Shown here in pieces: positions 57,401 through 63,162 of a DNA stretch of 64,000 nt. Below the pieces are notes generated by a model. The model made no database searches and was not told where the DNA came from. It worked only from the letters and a program-made list of their open reading frames with translations. The first letter of the stretch is position 1; every line of letters begins with the position of its first letter. Origin of the DNA: Paragonimus westermani (taxonomy: Eukaryota; Platyhelminthes; Trematoda; Plagiorchiida; Troglotrematidae); the NCBI GenBank assembly GCA_008508345.1, contig QNGE01001740.1:18255-82254 (forward strand). Direction: 5' to 3'. The position numbers and the translations under genes were made by a program.

Positions 57401-59753
57401 ACCGAGGAACTAACATGAACACGGACGTCCCTACTAGTTCGCTAAAGCTACTCGACAACACAATGATGGCGAGAAAATTTCGAAGTGTTGCAATTGGACA
57501 ACCAGATAAGTCGTTCCAATATGTGTCTCAACATCTCTAGCTACCACCGAATATATTACACCGCCTACAAAATTTGACTACGGATGCTAGTTGGATTGTG
57601 AAAGTGAGAACGAACTGAAAGTTACTTTCGTTACATTTCAAAAATAGTGAACTCATTTCGGGGGATAACAAGTGAGATATCTAAGAATGTGAAGTTCTGT
57701 TTCTGGGCTCTGAATAGAGGATTTTAGGTTCAGTTAATTGATGCAGCTCGTCAGGTTGTTTTTGAAAAGGAAGCTGTGAATGCTTCAACGCCTCGATCAG
57801 GATCCGAATAGTGTAGTTTATTTGTTTCAAGGTAAACTGAAGTTGATGAGGGGCTGATCGATTCACGGGATCTGCCAATAATCTGGGTTGGTGGCTGCTA
57901 CCATCTGAGCATACATTTGAAATGAAAAATACCCAACTGAACTGTTTGCCTGTTTGCTCATTTCTCGTTATGTAATTGCCTATATCCACTGTGCTGAAGA
58001 GAAGGACTGTAACTATGGATTAGAACCGTAAGCCAAGTATATATAAGTTACGAAAACGTCACATTTAATAAACAGTCTGAATTTGTTTGGTTTTGATGGT
58101 GACACTGGCATGTTAGCAATGATTACCGATAGCCAGCTCAGTTCTGTCGGGTAATCAAGGGATGGGAATGCACGACGGAATTCGTGAACATGTGATATTG
58201 TAAGGGCCGACGACACTCAAAATCAGTGATTCAATAATGGCCGCTTTACGATCTCCCGGATGTTCTTCTGTCTGACATAGTTCACTGGAACTAATCGCAT
58301 ATTGTTTGGATATGAACGTGTGTGATGCACCATTCCAAAATGTCCACCTGTTAGGTGACGGACGTTTGATTCCCCTTGGTGTGGCTGTTGTAATAAAGGC
58401 TCACCGTAATTTTCAATGTGCACGAAGGAGAATCCTTTGAAGGTCAGTTTTAGAACTTACTTGCAGTCACTGGTGTCGGAGGAGCAGACTAGCTGTTTCA
58501 CTGTGTAAATAACGTGTTCTTACACTTTCTCTTGGACACTAACCAGATAAACGAGCGAATTTGGTAGTTCACTTTGAATTGTTTTATTCCAATCTCATGC
58601 GGCGACGTCTGGTACTGTCATTCTGCGTTATCGTACTATCCATGCCAACAACGAGACTCCACTCTACCCCAATGTTCCTCTCTATTGACTCTCCTGCTTA
58701 GCAATGCCAGCTCGCATTTCGCGTTTACTCAGATTACTTCTGTAGTATATGCAGCACAGTTCAGCTCAAAACCGGATGCTTATATCCCATAACGGATGAA
58801 TGGATCCTTTCTGTTAATATCTCCATCACAAAGTCATGAATTTATCTTTAATCGGTCAGTCAAGCGTAGTGGACTCAAAGTGAGACCGCCAAACAAACGA
58901 CACTTCGTAGATCACATAAATATCGTCTTGTTCTGGGTTAAATTCAGAAATGGGCTACTTTCTGAACGCGCTTAGGCAGTAAGCTTCCGCCGTCCGACCG
59001 TTGTCACGGTACATAAATAAAATATGACAAAAATTGTGGCTTGCGCTGAATCGATTCGATGATGGATAAATTCACCTTAGAAAACGTTTTAAAGTTCTTA
59101 CTTACAACAGTCCCTGTGTAGTTCGCACGTCTTCAGATTCGTTTCAATTACACTCATGTTACCTTTTTATCCACTTTCTGTACTTTTTAAACTGATCATG
59201 TACATCCCACCAAACTCCACTGTCCACTTAGAATCTTGTTATAACCCAGTCTCTCAAACCTTCATTGGTTATCAGCTGCCCTCTGCGACGAATGGACCCT
59301 CACAGCTAATTCATCCATTTATATGCCTCTACTCTTGTCAAGTGCGCGTTCAGAAACCAGGTAGTATTTCAGCTCAACGCTTGGTCAATATATGTTAGGT
59401 CATGTTATCAGTGAACACTCGCGCATCAAAACAAAGGAAAGTGCGAAGTCAATCTATCGAAAGCAGCCACCCTTGTACGGTGATTTATTTACGGATGTAT
59501 CACACTCATGTGGTAGTAGGCGTTTTTGTGCGTTGCAGGAGATATTCCTATCTTTATCACGCTTAAATCCCCGTATAGTTGCCTCAGAGAAACTTGGCAG
59601 TGTTCGCTTTTGCAGGATTTAAAAAAATGACATTTCACGAAATATCTCTTGTTCACTTCTATGCATGCGTACCTCTTCATAGATATGCCTTCATGTAAGC
59701 GCGTGTGTATGGCCACGCATTTACAATGTAAAACACGTTTTTGTCAACACAGA

Positions 59754-59800
<47 letters not shown>

Positions 59801-60015
59801 TGATAAGGCTGAAATTCTTGTCATTTGAAAATCTACATGAGTTGCTTTGTGAAAACCTCGTGTTTTCGGTTACCTTTCACGCTAGATGTCAGTTACCTCC
59901 AGTCTAGACATTAATTTGCAAAACCGGATTTTCACAGGGTTACTTCTTCGGTGTGTCCGGCGAACGTCTGACCAGTCGAGTGAGGTGTATGCTGTTCCAA
60001 GCTATACTTAGTCAA
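3320..60015 (+). CDS. ABCB1: P-glycoprotein (ABCB1-type ABC exporter), partial gene, ten exons in window
   Basis: This is an ATP-driven multidrug/lipid exporter of the plasma membrane. Ten exons (3320-3426, 5567-5680, 14045-14152, 17409-17534, 19230-19433, 25754-26086, 34755-34895, 47762-47908, 51098-51205, 59938-60015) join into 488 codons without a stop. They correspond to about residues 300-790 of human ABCB1: TM5-TM6, all of NBD1, the linker, TM7, TM8 and the start of the next loop. Walker A, Q-loop, LSGGQ, Walker B, D-loop and H-loop are all intact, so NBD1 should bind and hydrolyse ATP. A linker joining NBD1 to a second membrane domain shows a full transporter rather than a half transporter. 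A full protein would be about 1,200-1,300 residues; both ends lie outside the window. Introns run from 1.7 to 12.9 kb and are full of retroelements. In flukes this family is discussed as a drug-efflux pump; that is family knowledge, not visible here. Confidence 0.95.
3427..5566 (+). other. P-gp intron, 2.1 kb
   Basis: The intron is bounded by GTGAGT and ATCCAG, with a pyrimidine-rich tract (TTTCCCCC) before the acceptor. I translated parts of it on both strands and saw no recognisable gene, RNA or repeat. Short frames of about 60 codons show no domain. Confidence 0.8.
5567..5680 (+). CDS. ABCB1: P-gp exon: TM6 and approach to NBD1
   Basis: There are 38 codons, phase 0 at both ends, between ATCCAG and GTAAGT. 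The protein starts [20 protein letters not shown] and ends KVYSTIER. It aligns over its length with human VFFSVLIGAFSVGQASPSIE...YEIFKIID, that is TM6 and the helix leading into NBD1. TM6 lines the drug pocket in P-gp (family knowledge), so this exon is one place where resistance-linked substitutions would matter. Confidence 0.93.
5681..14044 (+). other. P-gp intron, 8.4 kb
   Basis: The intron runs from GTAAGT to TTACAG. The longest frame inside (8393-8764, 123 codons, +) has no recognisable domain. Overlapping frames between 9.5 and 10.7 kb on both strands also lack motifs I can name. I found no RT, transposase, tRNA or tandem array. It probably contains old repeats beyond recognition by eye. 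Confidence 0.7.
14045..14152 (+). CDS. ABCB1: P-gp exon: start of NBD1 with A-loop
   Basis: There are 36 codons between TTACAG and GTGAGA, phase 0 at both ends, starting [10 protein letters not shown]. It covers the short variable segment before NBD1 and its first beta strands. The sequence [19 protein letters not shown] carries the A-loop tyrosine (YPTRP) that stacks on adenine in ABC ATPases; human has GNLEFRNVHFSYPSR. The exon is continuous with the preceding STIER end and the following VLNDFNL start. Confidence 0.94.
15413..15655 (-). mobile_element. Non-LTR retrotransposon 3'-end fragment
   Basis: On the minus strand the translation contains [20 protein letters not shown] followed by NAPQATES. 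This parallels [20 protein letters not shown] and GAAQANCS at 42941-43100 (minus), where the segment directly follows a clear RWLGHVRRM non-LTR C-terminal motif. The two DNA segments share recognisable blocks, for example CATCCAGTGTAAACC. It is therefore read as a second, more decayed 3' end of the same element family. Confidence 0.5.
16797..17395 (-). mobile_element. Penelope-like element, degraded 3' part (GIY-YIG endonuclease end)
   Basis: The minus strand translates to [20 protein letters not shown] then [15 protein letters not shown], nearly matching the endonuclease C-terminus of the fresher Penelope-like copies at 39849-41224 and 43604-45075. DNA similarity runs over about 600 bases with indels, starting at GAATAGAACAGTTAGAA and ending near AATCGAATTC. 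Divergence is much higher than between the fresh copies, so this is an older insertion. Its high-coordinate end lies directly against the acceptor of the Walker A exon (exon start 17409). Confidence 0.8.
17409..17534 (+). CDS. ABCB1: P-gp exon: NBD1 Walker A
   Basis: There are 42 codons between CAACAG and GTAAGT, phase 0 at both ends. Starting at [13 protein letters not shown], it contains the P-loop GVSGSGKST at about exon residues 19-27, which binds the ATP phosphates, then [15 protein letters not shown]. Compared with human GNSGCGKST the loop has VSGSG, an accepted variant that keeps the invariant GK[ST]. The acceptor is preceded by old Penelope-derived sequence. Confidence 0.97.
17535..19229 (+). 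other. P-gp intron, 1.7 kb
   Basis: This is the shortest intron in the window, from GTAAGT to TTGATAG. No repeat or frame is recognisable. Several 60-70 codon frames on both strands show no domain and are taken as chance. Confidence 0.8.
19230..19433 (+). CDS. ABCB1: P-gp exon: NBD1 Q-loop and helical subdomain
   Basis: There are 68 codons, phase 0, between GATAG and GTGAGT. The protein begins [20 protein letters not shown] and contains the Q-loop [20 protein letters not shown], with the glutamine that senses the ATP gamma-phosphate and couples to the membrane domain. It continues [18 protein letters not shown], as in human IEKAVKEANAYDFIMKLP. The boundary between CCC AGG and GGC TAT gives FPR-GYDTLV, exactly the family sequence. 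Confidence 0.97.
20367..24053 (+). repeat. Left arm of 3.7-kb inverted repeat (partner 55306-58975)
   Basis: The arm matches the reverse complement of 55306-58975. From 21356 to 24053 the register is constant (coordinates of paired bases sum to 79359) and the conceptual proteins are identical, apart from one base seen near 23809. From 20367 to 21355 the pair differs at roughly one base in fifteen, with a net 18-base indel. At 24053 the similarity stops abruptly while the left element continues with its RT 3' half. Confidence 0.92.
20367..25000 (+). mobile_element. Degenerate RTE-like non-LTR retrotransposon with long unassigned 5' region
   Basis: Read 5' to 3' on +, about 22950-23470 encodes an APE-type endonuclease remnant ([47 protein letters not shown]). 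About 23926-23958 gives [11 protein letters not shown], the block before the RT palm in trematode RTE elements. 24130-24560 gives SGVLLG, then YANGSTLL, then [20 protein letters not shown] and KLRHL. 24652-24900 gives [11 protein letters not shown] and [16 protein letters not shown], the usual C-terminal motifs. Frameshifts and stops are frequent, and two catalytic sites are lost: endonuclease GDxN reads GAMN and the RT YADD box reads YANG (24283-24294). The element is therefore dead. The first 2.6 kb (20367-22950) has no assignable protein; it may be 5' UTR, another element or captured DNA. Confidence 0.8.
25754..26086 (+). CDS. ABCB1: P-gp exon: NBD1 signature, Walker B, D-loop and H-loop
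   Basis: There are 111 codons between ATTAG and GTGAGT, phase 0. In order: [20 protein letters not shown] (LSGGQ signature), [21 protein letters not shown] (Walker B with catalytic glutamate), SLDTKSE (D-loop), [16 protein letters not shown] (H-loop histidine), then [19 protein letters not shown] and LNSQ. All catalytic residues are present, as expected for an active site. It is the longest and best conserved exon in the window. It lies between the two arms of the 3.7-kb inverted repeat. Confidence 0.98.
26479..26905 (-). mobile_element. tRNA-headed SINE / composite repeat, copy A
   Basis: On the minus strand this holds pol III promoter-like boxes: TGGTACAGTGG (box A type, near 26700) and GGAGTTCAAATCCC (box B type, near 26660). 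It closely matches 54070-54495 on the plus strand over its whole length, including blocks such as GGGGTTATCGACTGGAGTTA and AGTCTATCTGAATGCGAA. Two copies in opposite orientation in different introns, sharing both ends, mark a dispersed element. No coding capacity is seen. Confidence 0.75.
29368..29490 (-). mobile_element. SINE-like fragment with box B
   Basis: On the minus strand the segment carries GCAGTTCGAATCC, close to the pol III box B consensus. Its flanks (plus strand ACACCAGACTCGGGTTTCGC and CTCCCAC) resemble the corresponding part of the SINE at 26479-26905 (GCACTAGACTCGAGTTCCGC). It is shorter and more diverged than the copies at 26.5 and 54 kb. Confidence 0.5.
31776..32966 (-). pseudogene. 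Unidentified protein-like reading frame, nested antisense in P-gp intron
   Basis: One minus-strand reading frame is open almost throughout. It starts around 32966 with a hydrophobic run ([15 protein letters not shown], signal-peptide-like), then [18 protein letters not shown] and HPFIRVQEA. After a stop-containing gap of about 100 bases it resumes in the same frame with [20 protein letters not shown], runs 140 codons to a TAA at 32178-32180, then continues in frame for 133 codons (including [40 protein letters not shown]) to a TAG at 31776-31778. The gap can be removed as a 114-base GT-AG intron (32608-32721; donor CCAG|GTATGA, acceptor GCATAG|G). Composition looks protein-like and not retroelement-like. 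I cannot name the family. The TAA makes it a pseudogene, or two genes or exons, unless it is an assembly error. Confidence 0.45.
34755..34895 (+). CDS. ABCB1: P-gp exon: inter-domain linker
   Basis: There are 47 codons between TTACAG and GTAGGT, phase 0 at both ends, beginning [20 protein letters not shown] and ending HLNDQQE. The composition is strongly polar and acidic with no hydrophobic segment, as expected for the flexible linker between NBD1 and TMD2 (human 633-694). Sequence is not conserved in this region across the family, so the call rests on composition, splice sites, phase and position between the LNSQ end of NBD1 and the [10 protein letters not shown] start of TMD2. Another linker exon could exist, but the phases do not require one. 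Confidence 0.75.
35727..35806 (-). mobile_element. tRNA-like sequence, probably SINE head
   Basis: On the minus strand it reads like a tRNA. The acceptor arms GGCTTCG and CGAAGCC pair; a D-arm GCTCAGCTGGTAGAGC and a T-loop TTCGAAT are present. However, position 33 of the anticodon loop is C rather than the invariant T, the stem has a mismatch, the T-stem has an A-C mismatch, and there are about ten extra bases before the T-arm. These defects, plus a diverged relative at 49433-49520, favour a tRNA-derived SINE over a working tRNA gene. It ends four bases from an N (35811). Confidence 0.6.
35811..35811. other. Single N, likely assembly join
   Basis: A single ambiguous base lies directly beside the tRNA-like repeat, a typical place for contigs to break. 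Confidence 0.7.
38602..38602. other. Single N between duplicated flanks, likely assembly join
   Basis: The N is flanked by TTTAAGAGAAATTT on both sides (about 38587-38601 and 38609-38622), so the same sequence appears twice across the join. This is what unmerged contig ends look like. Confidence 0.75.
39383..39774 (-). mobile_element. Penelope-like element 3' fragment, inverted, upstream of the + copy
   Basis: This is about 390 bases matching the 3' end of the Penelope-like copies. The minus strand encodes [20 protein letters not shown] then [16 protein letters not shown], identical to the + copy at 40884-41069. It sits about 75 bases upstream of the + copy in opposite orientation, so the left element is flanked by its own inverted 3' end. 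Such partial inverted arrangements are known for Penelope elements. Confidence 0.85.
39849..41224 (+). mobile_element. Penelope-like element (RT plus GIY-YIG endonuclease), 5' truncated, inactive
   Basis: The RT starts inside the palm: [19 protein letters not shown], then [27 protein letters not shown], and the catalytic box [12 protein letters not shown] (YVDD at 40124-40135). Downstream, about 40770-40826 gives [19 protein letters not shown], the Y/LxGxTxRxLxxRxxEH core of a GIY-YIG endonuclease, followed by [15 protein letters not shown] and [17 protein letters not shown] with YVDD plus a C-terminal GIY-YIG nuclease is diagnostic of Penelope-like elements. Several stops and frameshifts break the frame, including TAG after NTVESC. 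The 5' part of the RT is missing. Confidence 0.9.
39849..41224 (+). repeat. Left arm of 1.38-kb Penelope inverted repeat (partner 43604-44979)
   Basis: Paired positions sum to 84828 at both ends and at the YVDD box, so there is no net indel over 1,376 bases. The conceptual peptides on both strands are identical. The spacer is 41225-43603 (2,379 bases). Confidence 0.92.
42941..43420 (-). mobile_element. Non-LTR retrotransposon 3' end (RT C-terminus)
   Basis: The minus strand encodes [20 protein letters not shown] then [20 protein letters not shown] and [11 protein letters not shown]. The LRWLGHVxRM...RxPxQLLYGxxxSGxxxPGGQxxRYxD pattern is a hallmark of the extreme C-terminus of many animal non-LTR elements. 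A preceding frame (43241-43423, minus) joins just upstream. The family differs from the 20-25 kb element, whose corresponding motif is [16 protein letters not shown]. It lies in the spacer of the Penelope inverted repeat. Confidence 0.8.
43604..44979 (-). repeat. Right arm of 1.38-kb Penelope inverted repeat
   Basis: Partner of 39849-41224; all stretches compared are identical or nearly so. Outside 43604 and 44979 the two flanks are unrelated, except that the element itself continues to about 45075 on this side. Confidence 0.9.
43604..45075 (-). mobile_element. Penelope-like element, minus-strand copy, slightly longer 5' end
   Basis: This is the reverse-complement twin of 39849-41224, with RT ([24 protein letters not shown] at 44693-44704) and the GIY-YIG part. 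It extends about 95 bases further upstream than its twin: [20 protein letters not shown] leads into [14 protein letters not shown], the sequence expected just before RT motif A in Penelope elements. The same disabling stops are shared with the + copy, for example after MDGEP. Confidence 0.9.
47762..47908 (+). CDS. ABCB1: P-gp exon: elbow helix and TM7
   Basis: There are 49 codons between TTACAG and GTAGGT, phase 0. The start [20 protein letters not shown] is the elbow helix before TMD2 (human VSFWRIMKLNLTEW). It is followed by [20 protein letters not shown] and ALLYSEVFQ, matching human PYFVVGVFCAIINGGLQPAF and TM7. The conserved QPAFA motif fixes the alignment. Confidence 0.95.
49379..49408. 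repeat. AT-rich microsatellite
   Basis: Imperfect (TA)n interrupted by TATG steps. Confidence 0.85.
49433..49520 (-). mobile_element. Diverged tRNA-like SINE segment
   Basis: The minus strand begins GTGTGGTTTCGCGGCCTAGC and contains GGGCATGCGG and GGAGTCATACCGAGGCC. It aligns in order with the tRNA-like sequence at 35727-35806 (GTGTGGCTTCGTAGCTCAGC, GAGGCATG, GATTCGAATCCAGCC), but with many changes. Confidence 0.4.
51098..51205 (+). CDS. ABCB1: P-gp exon: extracellular loop and TM8
   Basis: There are 36 codons, phase 0: [20 protein letters not shown], then [16 protein letters not shown], ending at a GTGAGT donor. The polar loop then hydrophobic TM8 fits human TM7-TM8. The acceptor is AAG (TATCAAG|ATA) rather than CAG or TAG, preceded by a good pyrimidine run (CTCACTTTTTTG). 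The frame is open further upstream to about 51023, so a different acceptor is conceivable, but the phase-0 join to EVFQ and the family length favour 51098. Confidence 0.85.
53978..54063 (+). repeat. SINE tail, first copy of a direct duplication
   Basis: AGTCTATCTGAATGCGAA through GACTACACATCAGTAAT repeats the tail of the adjoining SINE (54411-54495) and of copy A (26479-26565, minus). It precedes the unit at 54070, giving a head-to-tail tail-unit arrangement. Confidence 0.8.
54070..54495 (+). mobile_element. tRNA-headed SINE / composite repeat, copy B
   Basis: This is the plus-strand counterpart of 26479-26905. Box A type TGGTGCAGTGG and box B type GGAGTTCAAATCG lie near 54272 and 54312. The 5' part (CCTTGCAGGTTTAATGA, CGGGGTTATCGACTGGAGTT) and the tail (GGCTGGAAAGTCTATCTGAA) are shared. 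The plus strand has no coding potential; a 175-codon minus frame across it (54416-54943) is not credible as a protein. Confidence 0.75.
54595..54782 (+). repeat. Dispersed repeat, copy 1 (partner 62975-63162)
   Basis: It shares CGCTCAACGAAATCGGACCG, GACAGACA, AACCCACAACA and AAACCGGGAA in the same order with 62975-63162, with scattered substitutions. It lies directly after the SINE at 54 kb. The element type is unknown. Confidence 0.75.
55306..58975 (-). mobile_element. Inverted, 3'-truncated copy of the RTE-like element
   Basis: This is the reverse complement of 20367-24053. The minus strand carries the same endonuclease remnant ([15 protein letters not shown] near 56260-56280, [13 protein letters not shown]) and the [11 protein letters not shown] block, with the same stops. 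It lacks the RT palm and C-terminus that the left copy has beyond 24053. Loss of the 3' rather than the 5' end is not what target-primed reverse transcription leaves. The copy therefore more likely arose by DNA-level duplication or was cut by a later rearrangement. Confidence 0.85.
55306..58975 (-). repeat. Right arm of 3.7-kb inverted repeat
   Basis: 55306-58004 is nearly identical to 21356-24053; 58005-58975 is visibly diverged from 20367-21355. The arm tips read AGAAATGGGCTACTTTCTGA on this side and its complement near 20385. Confidence 0.92.
59757..59797. repeat. (TA)n microsatellite, about 20 units
   Basis: An uninterrupted TA dinucleotide run, 140 bases before the next P-gp exon. Confidence 0.98.
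59938..60015 (+). CDS. ABCB1: P-gp exon: end of TM8 and start of following intracellular loop
   Basis: There are 26 codons between TTCACAG and GTGAGT, phase 0: [20 protein letters not shown] then QAILSQ. It matches human [26 protein letters not shown] residue for residue in spacing. The next expected residues (DVSWFD) are not found before position 64000, so the following intron exceeds 3.9 kb and the gene continues outside. Confidence 0.96.
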
Positions 60016-61989
60016 GTGAGTTTGTCATACTCCACTCATTGTGCTTCTGTCAGTGTGAACCCGATAAGCTCTCAACTTTTTCGGAATCATGACGGACAAC
60101 TTTGTTGTGTCACAATTTTGATACTTAAGTGCGAGTCTGCTGGAAGTGTTACTATTAGGAATACCAATTGGTTACTCATAAGCAATGTAACTTTAAGACA
60201 TTCTCTATGTTGCTCACAACCTAGCAACTAGGATTTTAGTCATAGCCCATTCTCACTGGCCACTCATAGCACCCAATTACTTGGTTTGCCTCGCAACACA
60301 ACTTTTCACATTAACCAAAGTCACCTTATAGTAAATGGATAACACCCCCAATTTCGAACTCAGGTTGATAATGGTTCACATCACTGGACAGAAATGCACG
60401 TGGTAGCTTGTATCACTCAGCCAGTATGGTCCGAGCATATTTGCAAAGTGCACTATCCTTGCTTCAAGTATTCCTTACCTTTACACGGTTTCATTGGAAA
60501 AATCCCCACTCAACTTGTTCTGGCATTGGCTACTTACGGCTACTCATCGTTCATATGGTCTTTACTGAATACTCATTCACTATTTGTCACACGATTGTGC
60601 ATGTAACGCTAGTGCATGGGGTGCAGTCAGCTCATTTCCATCGGTATGGGCATGATGATCAACACAAGCGGATAATGAAATGTTAGCATGAGAAAGGTCT
60701 CATTTTACTTTCGTTCCACCTCTCGCTAGCAGGCACGCAAACGTGCACGATGCTCGGAGTGCAGTGTGTCCAGTCGGACAAATCCACGAATGACTGGTGA
60801 GTTTACACAAAATTTGCTATGCCGAATAGTCGGCAGAACTCAACAAACGTCACCTATATGACTGATATCTGCAAAAGAATTCATGCACAACTGCAACAGG
60901 TCAGGACAGAGGACTAGTTACATTCTGTTACTGTAGGGATGAATAGCCGAAAGTCCGCCCTGCCCAAACTGTCAGCTCCATTCAGAAATTCATTGACTTT
61001 AAGGATGCGGATTAATTAACCCACATCACATACTCTGGGACATTACCCTATCAAGCAAACAGGACAAGATATGATGAACGGCTATGTTCGAACATGCTTC
61101 ATTGAATCAGTACAGTTAAAGAAGGCAACATGAGCGCGAATTTCTAGGACGGGGAAAAAAGAAACAGTGTAGACTTACTAGACACGTGGTTAACCAAGGG
61201 AGATTCACTGCGGAGCGGTTCATGTTCTGCATGCTTACTAAATAACCGAAATAGGGTTGATGGTATAAACTAGTTTGTGATGAGACTAACCACATTGTGT
61301 GTACAATATTTTTGAGCTATGCTCCAACTTTTGGAAGCGGGAAGAACGATCCTGTAACCAAATGGCAATCAAGTTCGTCATGGCTGACATGCTTTGTTGA
61401 ACGAAGTTAAGGTGACGTGGGGATCACAATTTACGGTATATGAGGTAATCTTGCTAATAAAGACCGTTAGTTCCATTTTAAAGCCTTGTAAGGTATGATG
61501 TTCCTTGATCTGCTCAGAGAAACACCCAGTTACACGATCTGTTTAAATTTAGCTTTGTAATACAGGAAGGATGAGCATTCCTGCATTGATTGGGAAAGAT
61601 GTTTTATGTACCAGACTCGAAGTGAGCGTGATATAAACAGTGAGCCCGGCTCTCGATGTGGCAGCTAGAAACATTCTCCTATTGATATATTAAAGGCGGT
61701 GATTGAGTGATTCATATGCTATGCTGCCTGGAAGTGAATGCTGTATAAATGACGACTTCACCACAACTGCAAGAAAATGTTTATCGGAGAGACTTCGGGT
61801 GGCTTCATCAAGAAATGTTTTCCCAATGCCCACTGAAGCCGGAATTTAACTCACCATCCCAAATCACTATGTAATAAAAGGTTTTCTGCTGTGTTTGTAA
61901 GGTCAGAGTTGGACGCTCTCAAAGGGGCACAAGAATGCGCCTAAGCTAGCTTCAAGTGAATATATCTTCCTGTGAATCTACCTACGTCC

Positions 61990-62215
61990 TACATTGTGAT
62001 TTCGTACAGAATATCAAACAACCCATCTACTACTGCTCCTGAGCTAGTGTACTCCTGTACTGTATGCACATAACCAGCACTATTACGTTGAATAACAAAA
62101 CTATCTTCAACATATCGACGGTAAGAATGTAATTCGTTGACATCTCCCTATTAGTGTTGAGATTCTGGCTTCCCCATACAAATATCCGTTAATGTTGGCC
62201 CAGTAATGATGTCAC
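61990..62215 (-). mobile_element. Reverse transcriptase fragment, second Penelope-like family
   Basis: The minus strand reads GPTLTDICMGKPESQH, two stops, then NELHSYRRYVEDSFVIQRN and, further on, GLFDILYEITM. This follows the order G(S/P)xLxxxxMGxxE...YxRYVDDxFVI of Penelope-type RTs. The catalytic YVDD reads YVED (62103-62114), a change that should abolish activity. The sequence is clearly different from the 39-45 kb family ([12 protein letters not shown]). The downstream continuation to about 61700 is uncertain. Confidence 0.55.
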
Positions 62216-62974
62216 TGCTCACTGTATCTTCACCAGGTGGTCAGTGTCAAGCATACAATACAACAGTTTATTTTATACTACAGTTTCACGGTCATCACAG
62301 ATACAATCAGCTGTTTTCAACTACAGAAAATGGAGAACCAATGAGTATACATCACACGAACCTATTAGGAATTCGCTTGGATTGTTCTCTATTCATAAAA
62401 CTAGCGAAAGCAAACGCGTCACGAGGACTAATACAGACAGTGCTACTTACAACTAGAGTTCAGTAGTTCGATTGGTCACCGCGTTGTCATATGACTGGGT
62501 GATTTGCCTGAATCCGGGATCTGTTTGACTACGACCTCCGTAAGTGTACATGATAACGGTGACAGAAAACATTTTGATCGCACTATTTGTATACTAGATG
62601 TTTAAGATATCTATTATATGCGCGCCGGTGCAGATGAACTTTTATTTTGGGTTTGCCCGCCAGAAATGCCAATTGTTGTTCCCTAAATCCAGCAGTGAAG
62701 TAGTCCGTGTAGTGTAACGAGTAGACTGTGCAGCTGTTGTATCCTAAATGTAGAAGGCAGACACGCTTAAAAAGCAATGTAGAGTCGTAGCAGGGATGAC
62801 AAGTTTACGGTAAGAACTGCGAGTAACAAGTAGGCACGAGTGTACGGTAAGACAGTAGACTGTACGAAATCCACACAACCGTTAGCAGGCCAGATACCAG
62901 CTGTCTAGTCAGGAAGGTCATATTGTGACGGGTAGCCACATCGGCGGCAAAATTAATTCAGCGCCGTGGAATAT

Positions 62975-63162
62975 AAACTTGGGGCAAGATGTGTCCAAAG
63001 TCCACAACAGGTGGATGGCGGACAACAGGTGATCGGGCAAGCCTTCGCTCAACGAAATCGGACCGCCAAAGGAGAAGTGACAGACAAAAACCCACAACAG
63101 ATGGCTTCAGCCTCACACACATAAACCGGGAACTGCACACGACGTGTGAGTGAAAACCGCCC
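62975..63162 (+). repeat. Dispersed repeat, copy 2 (partner 54595-54782)
   Basis: It is collinear with 54595-54782 (GGATGGCGGAC, CGCTCAACGAAATCGGACCG, AAACCGGGAACTGCACA). Both copies are in the same orientation, 8.4 kb apart. Confidence 0.75.

Larger units (their letters stand above)
51206..59937 (+). other. P-gp intron, 8.7 kb, with repeat cluster and right arm of inverted repeat
   Basis: The intron runs from GTGAGT to TTCACAG. It contains a SINE with a duplicated tail (53978-54495), a dispersed repeat (54595-54782), the RTE-like inverted copy (55306-58975) and a (TA)n tract (59757-59797). 51206-53300 shows nothing. 53300-53977 is more GC-rich than its surroundings, with no recognisable protein. 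Confidence 0.8.

Noticed and set aside
20367..58975. Whole inverted repeat as a DNA transposon with terminal inverted repeats
   Set aside because: The arms contain endonuclease and RT motifs, no transposase lies in the interior, and the interior contains ordinary P-gp exons.
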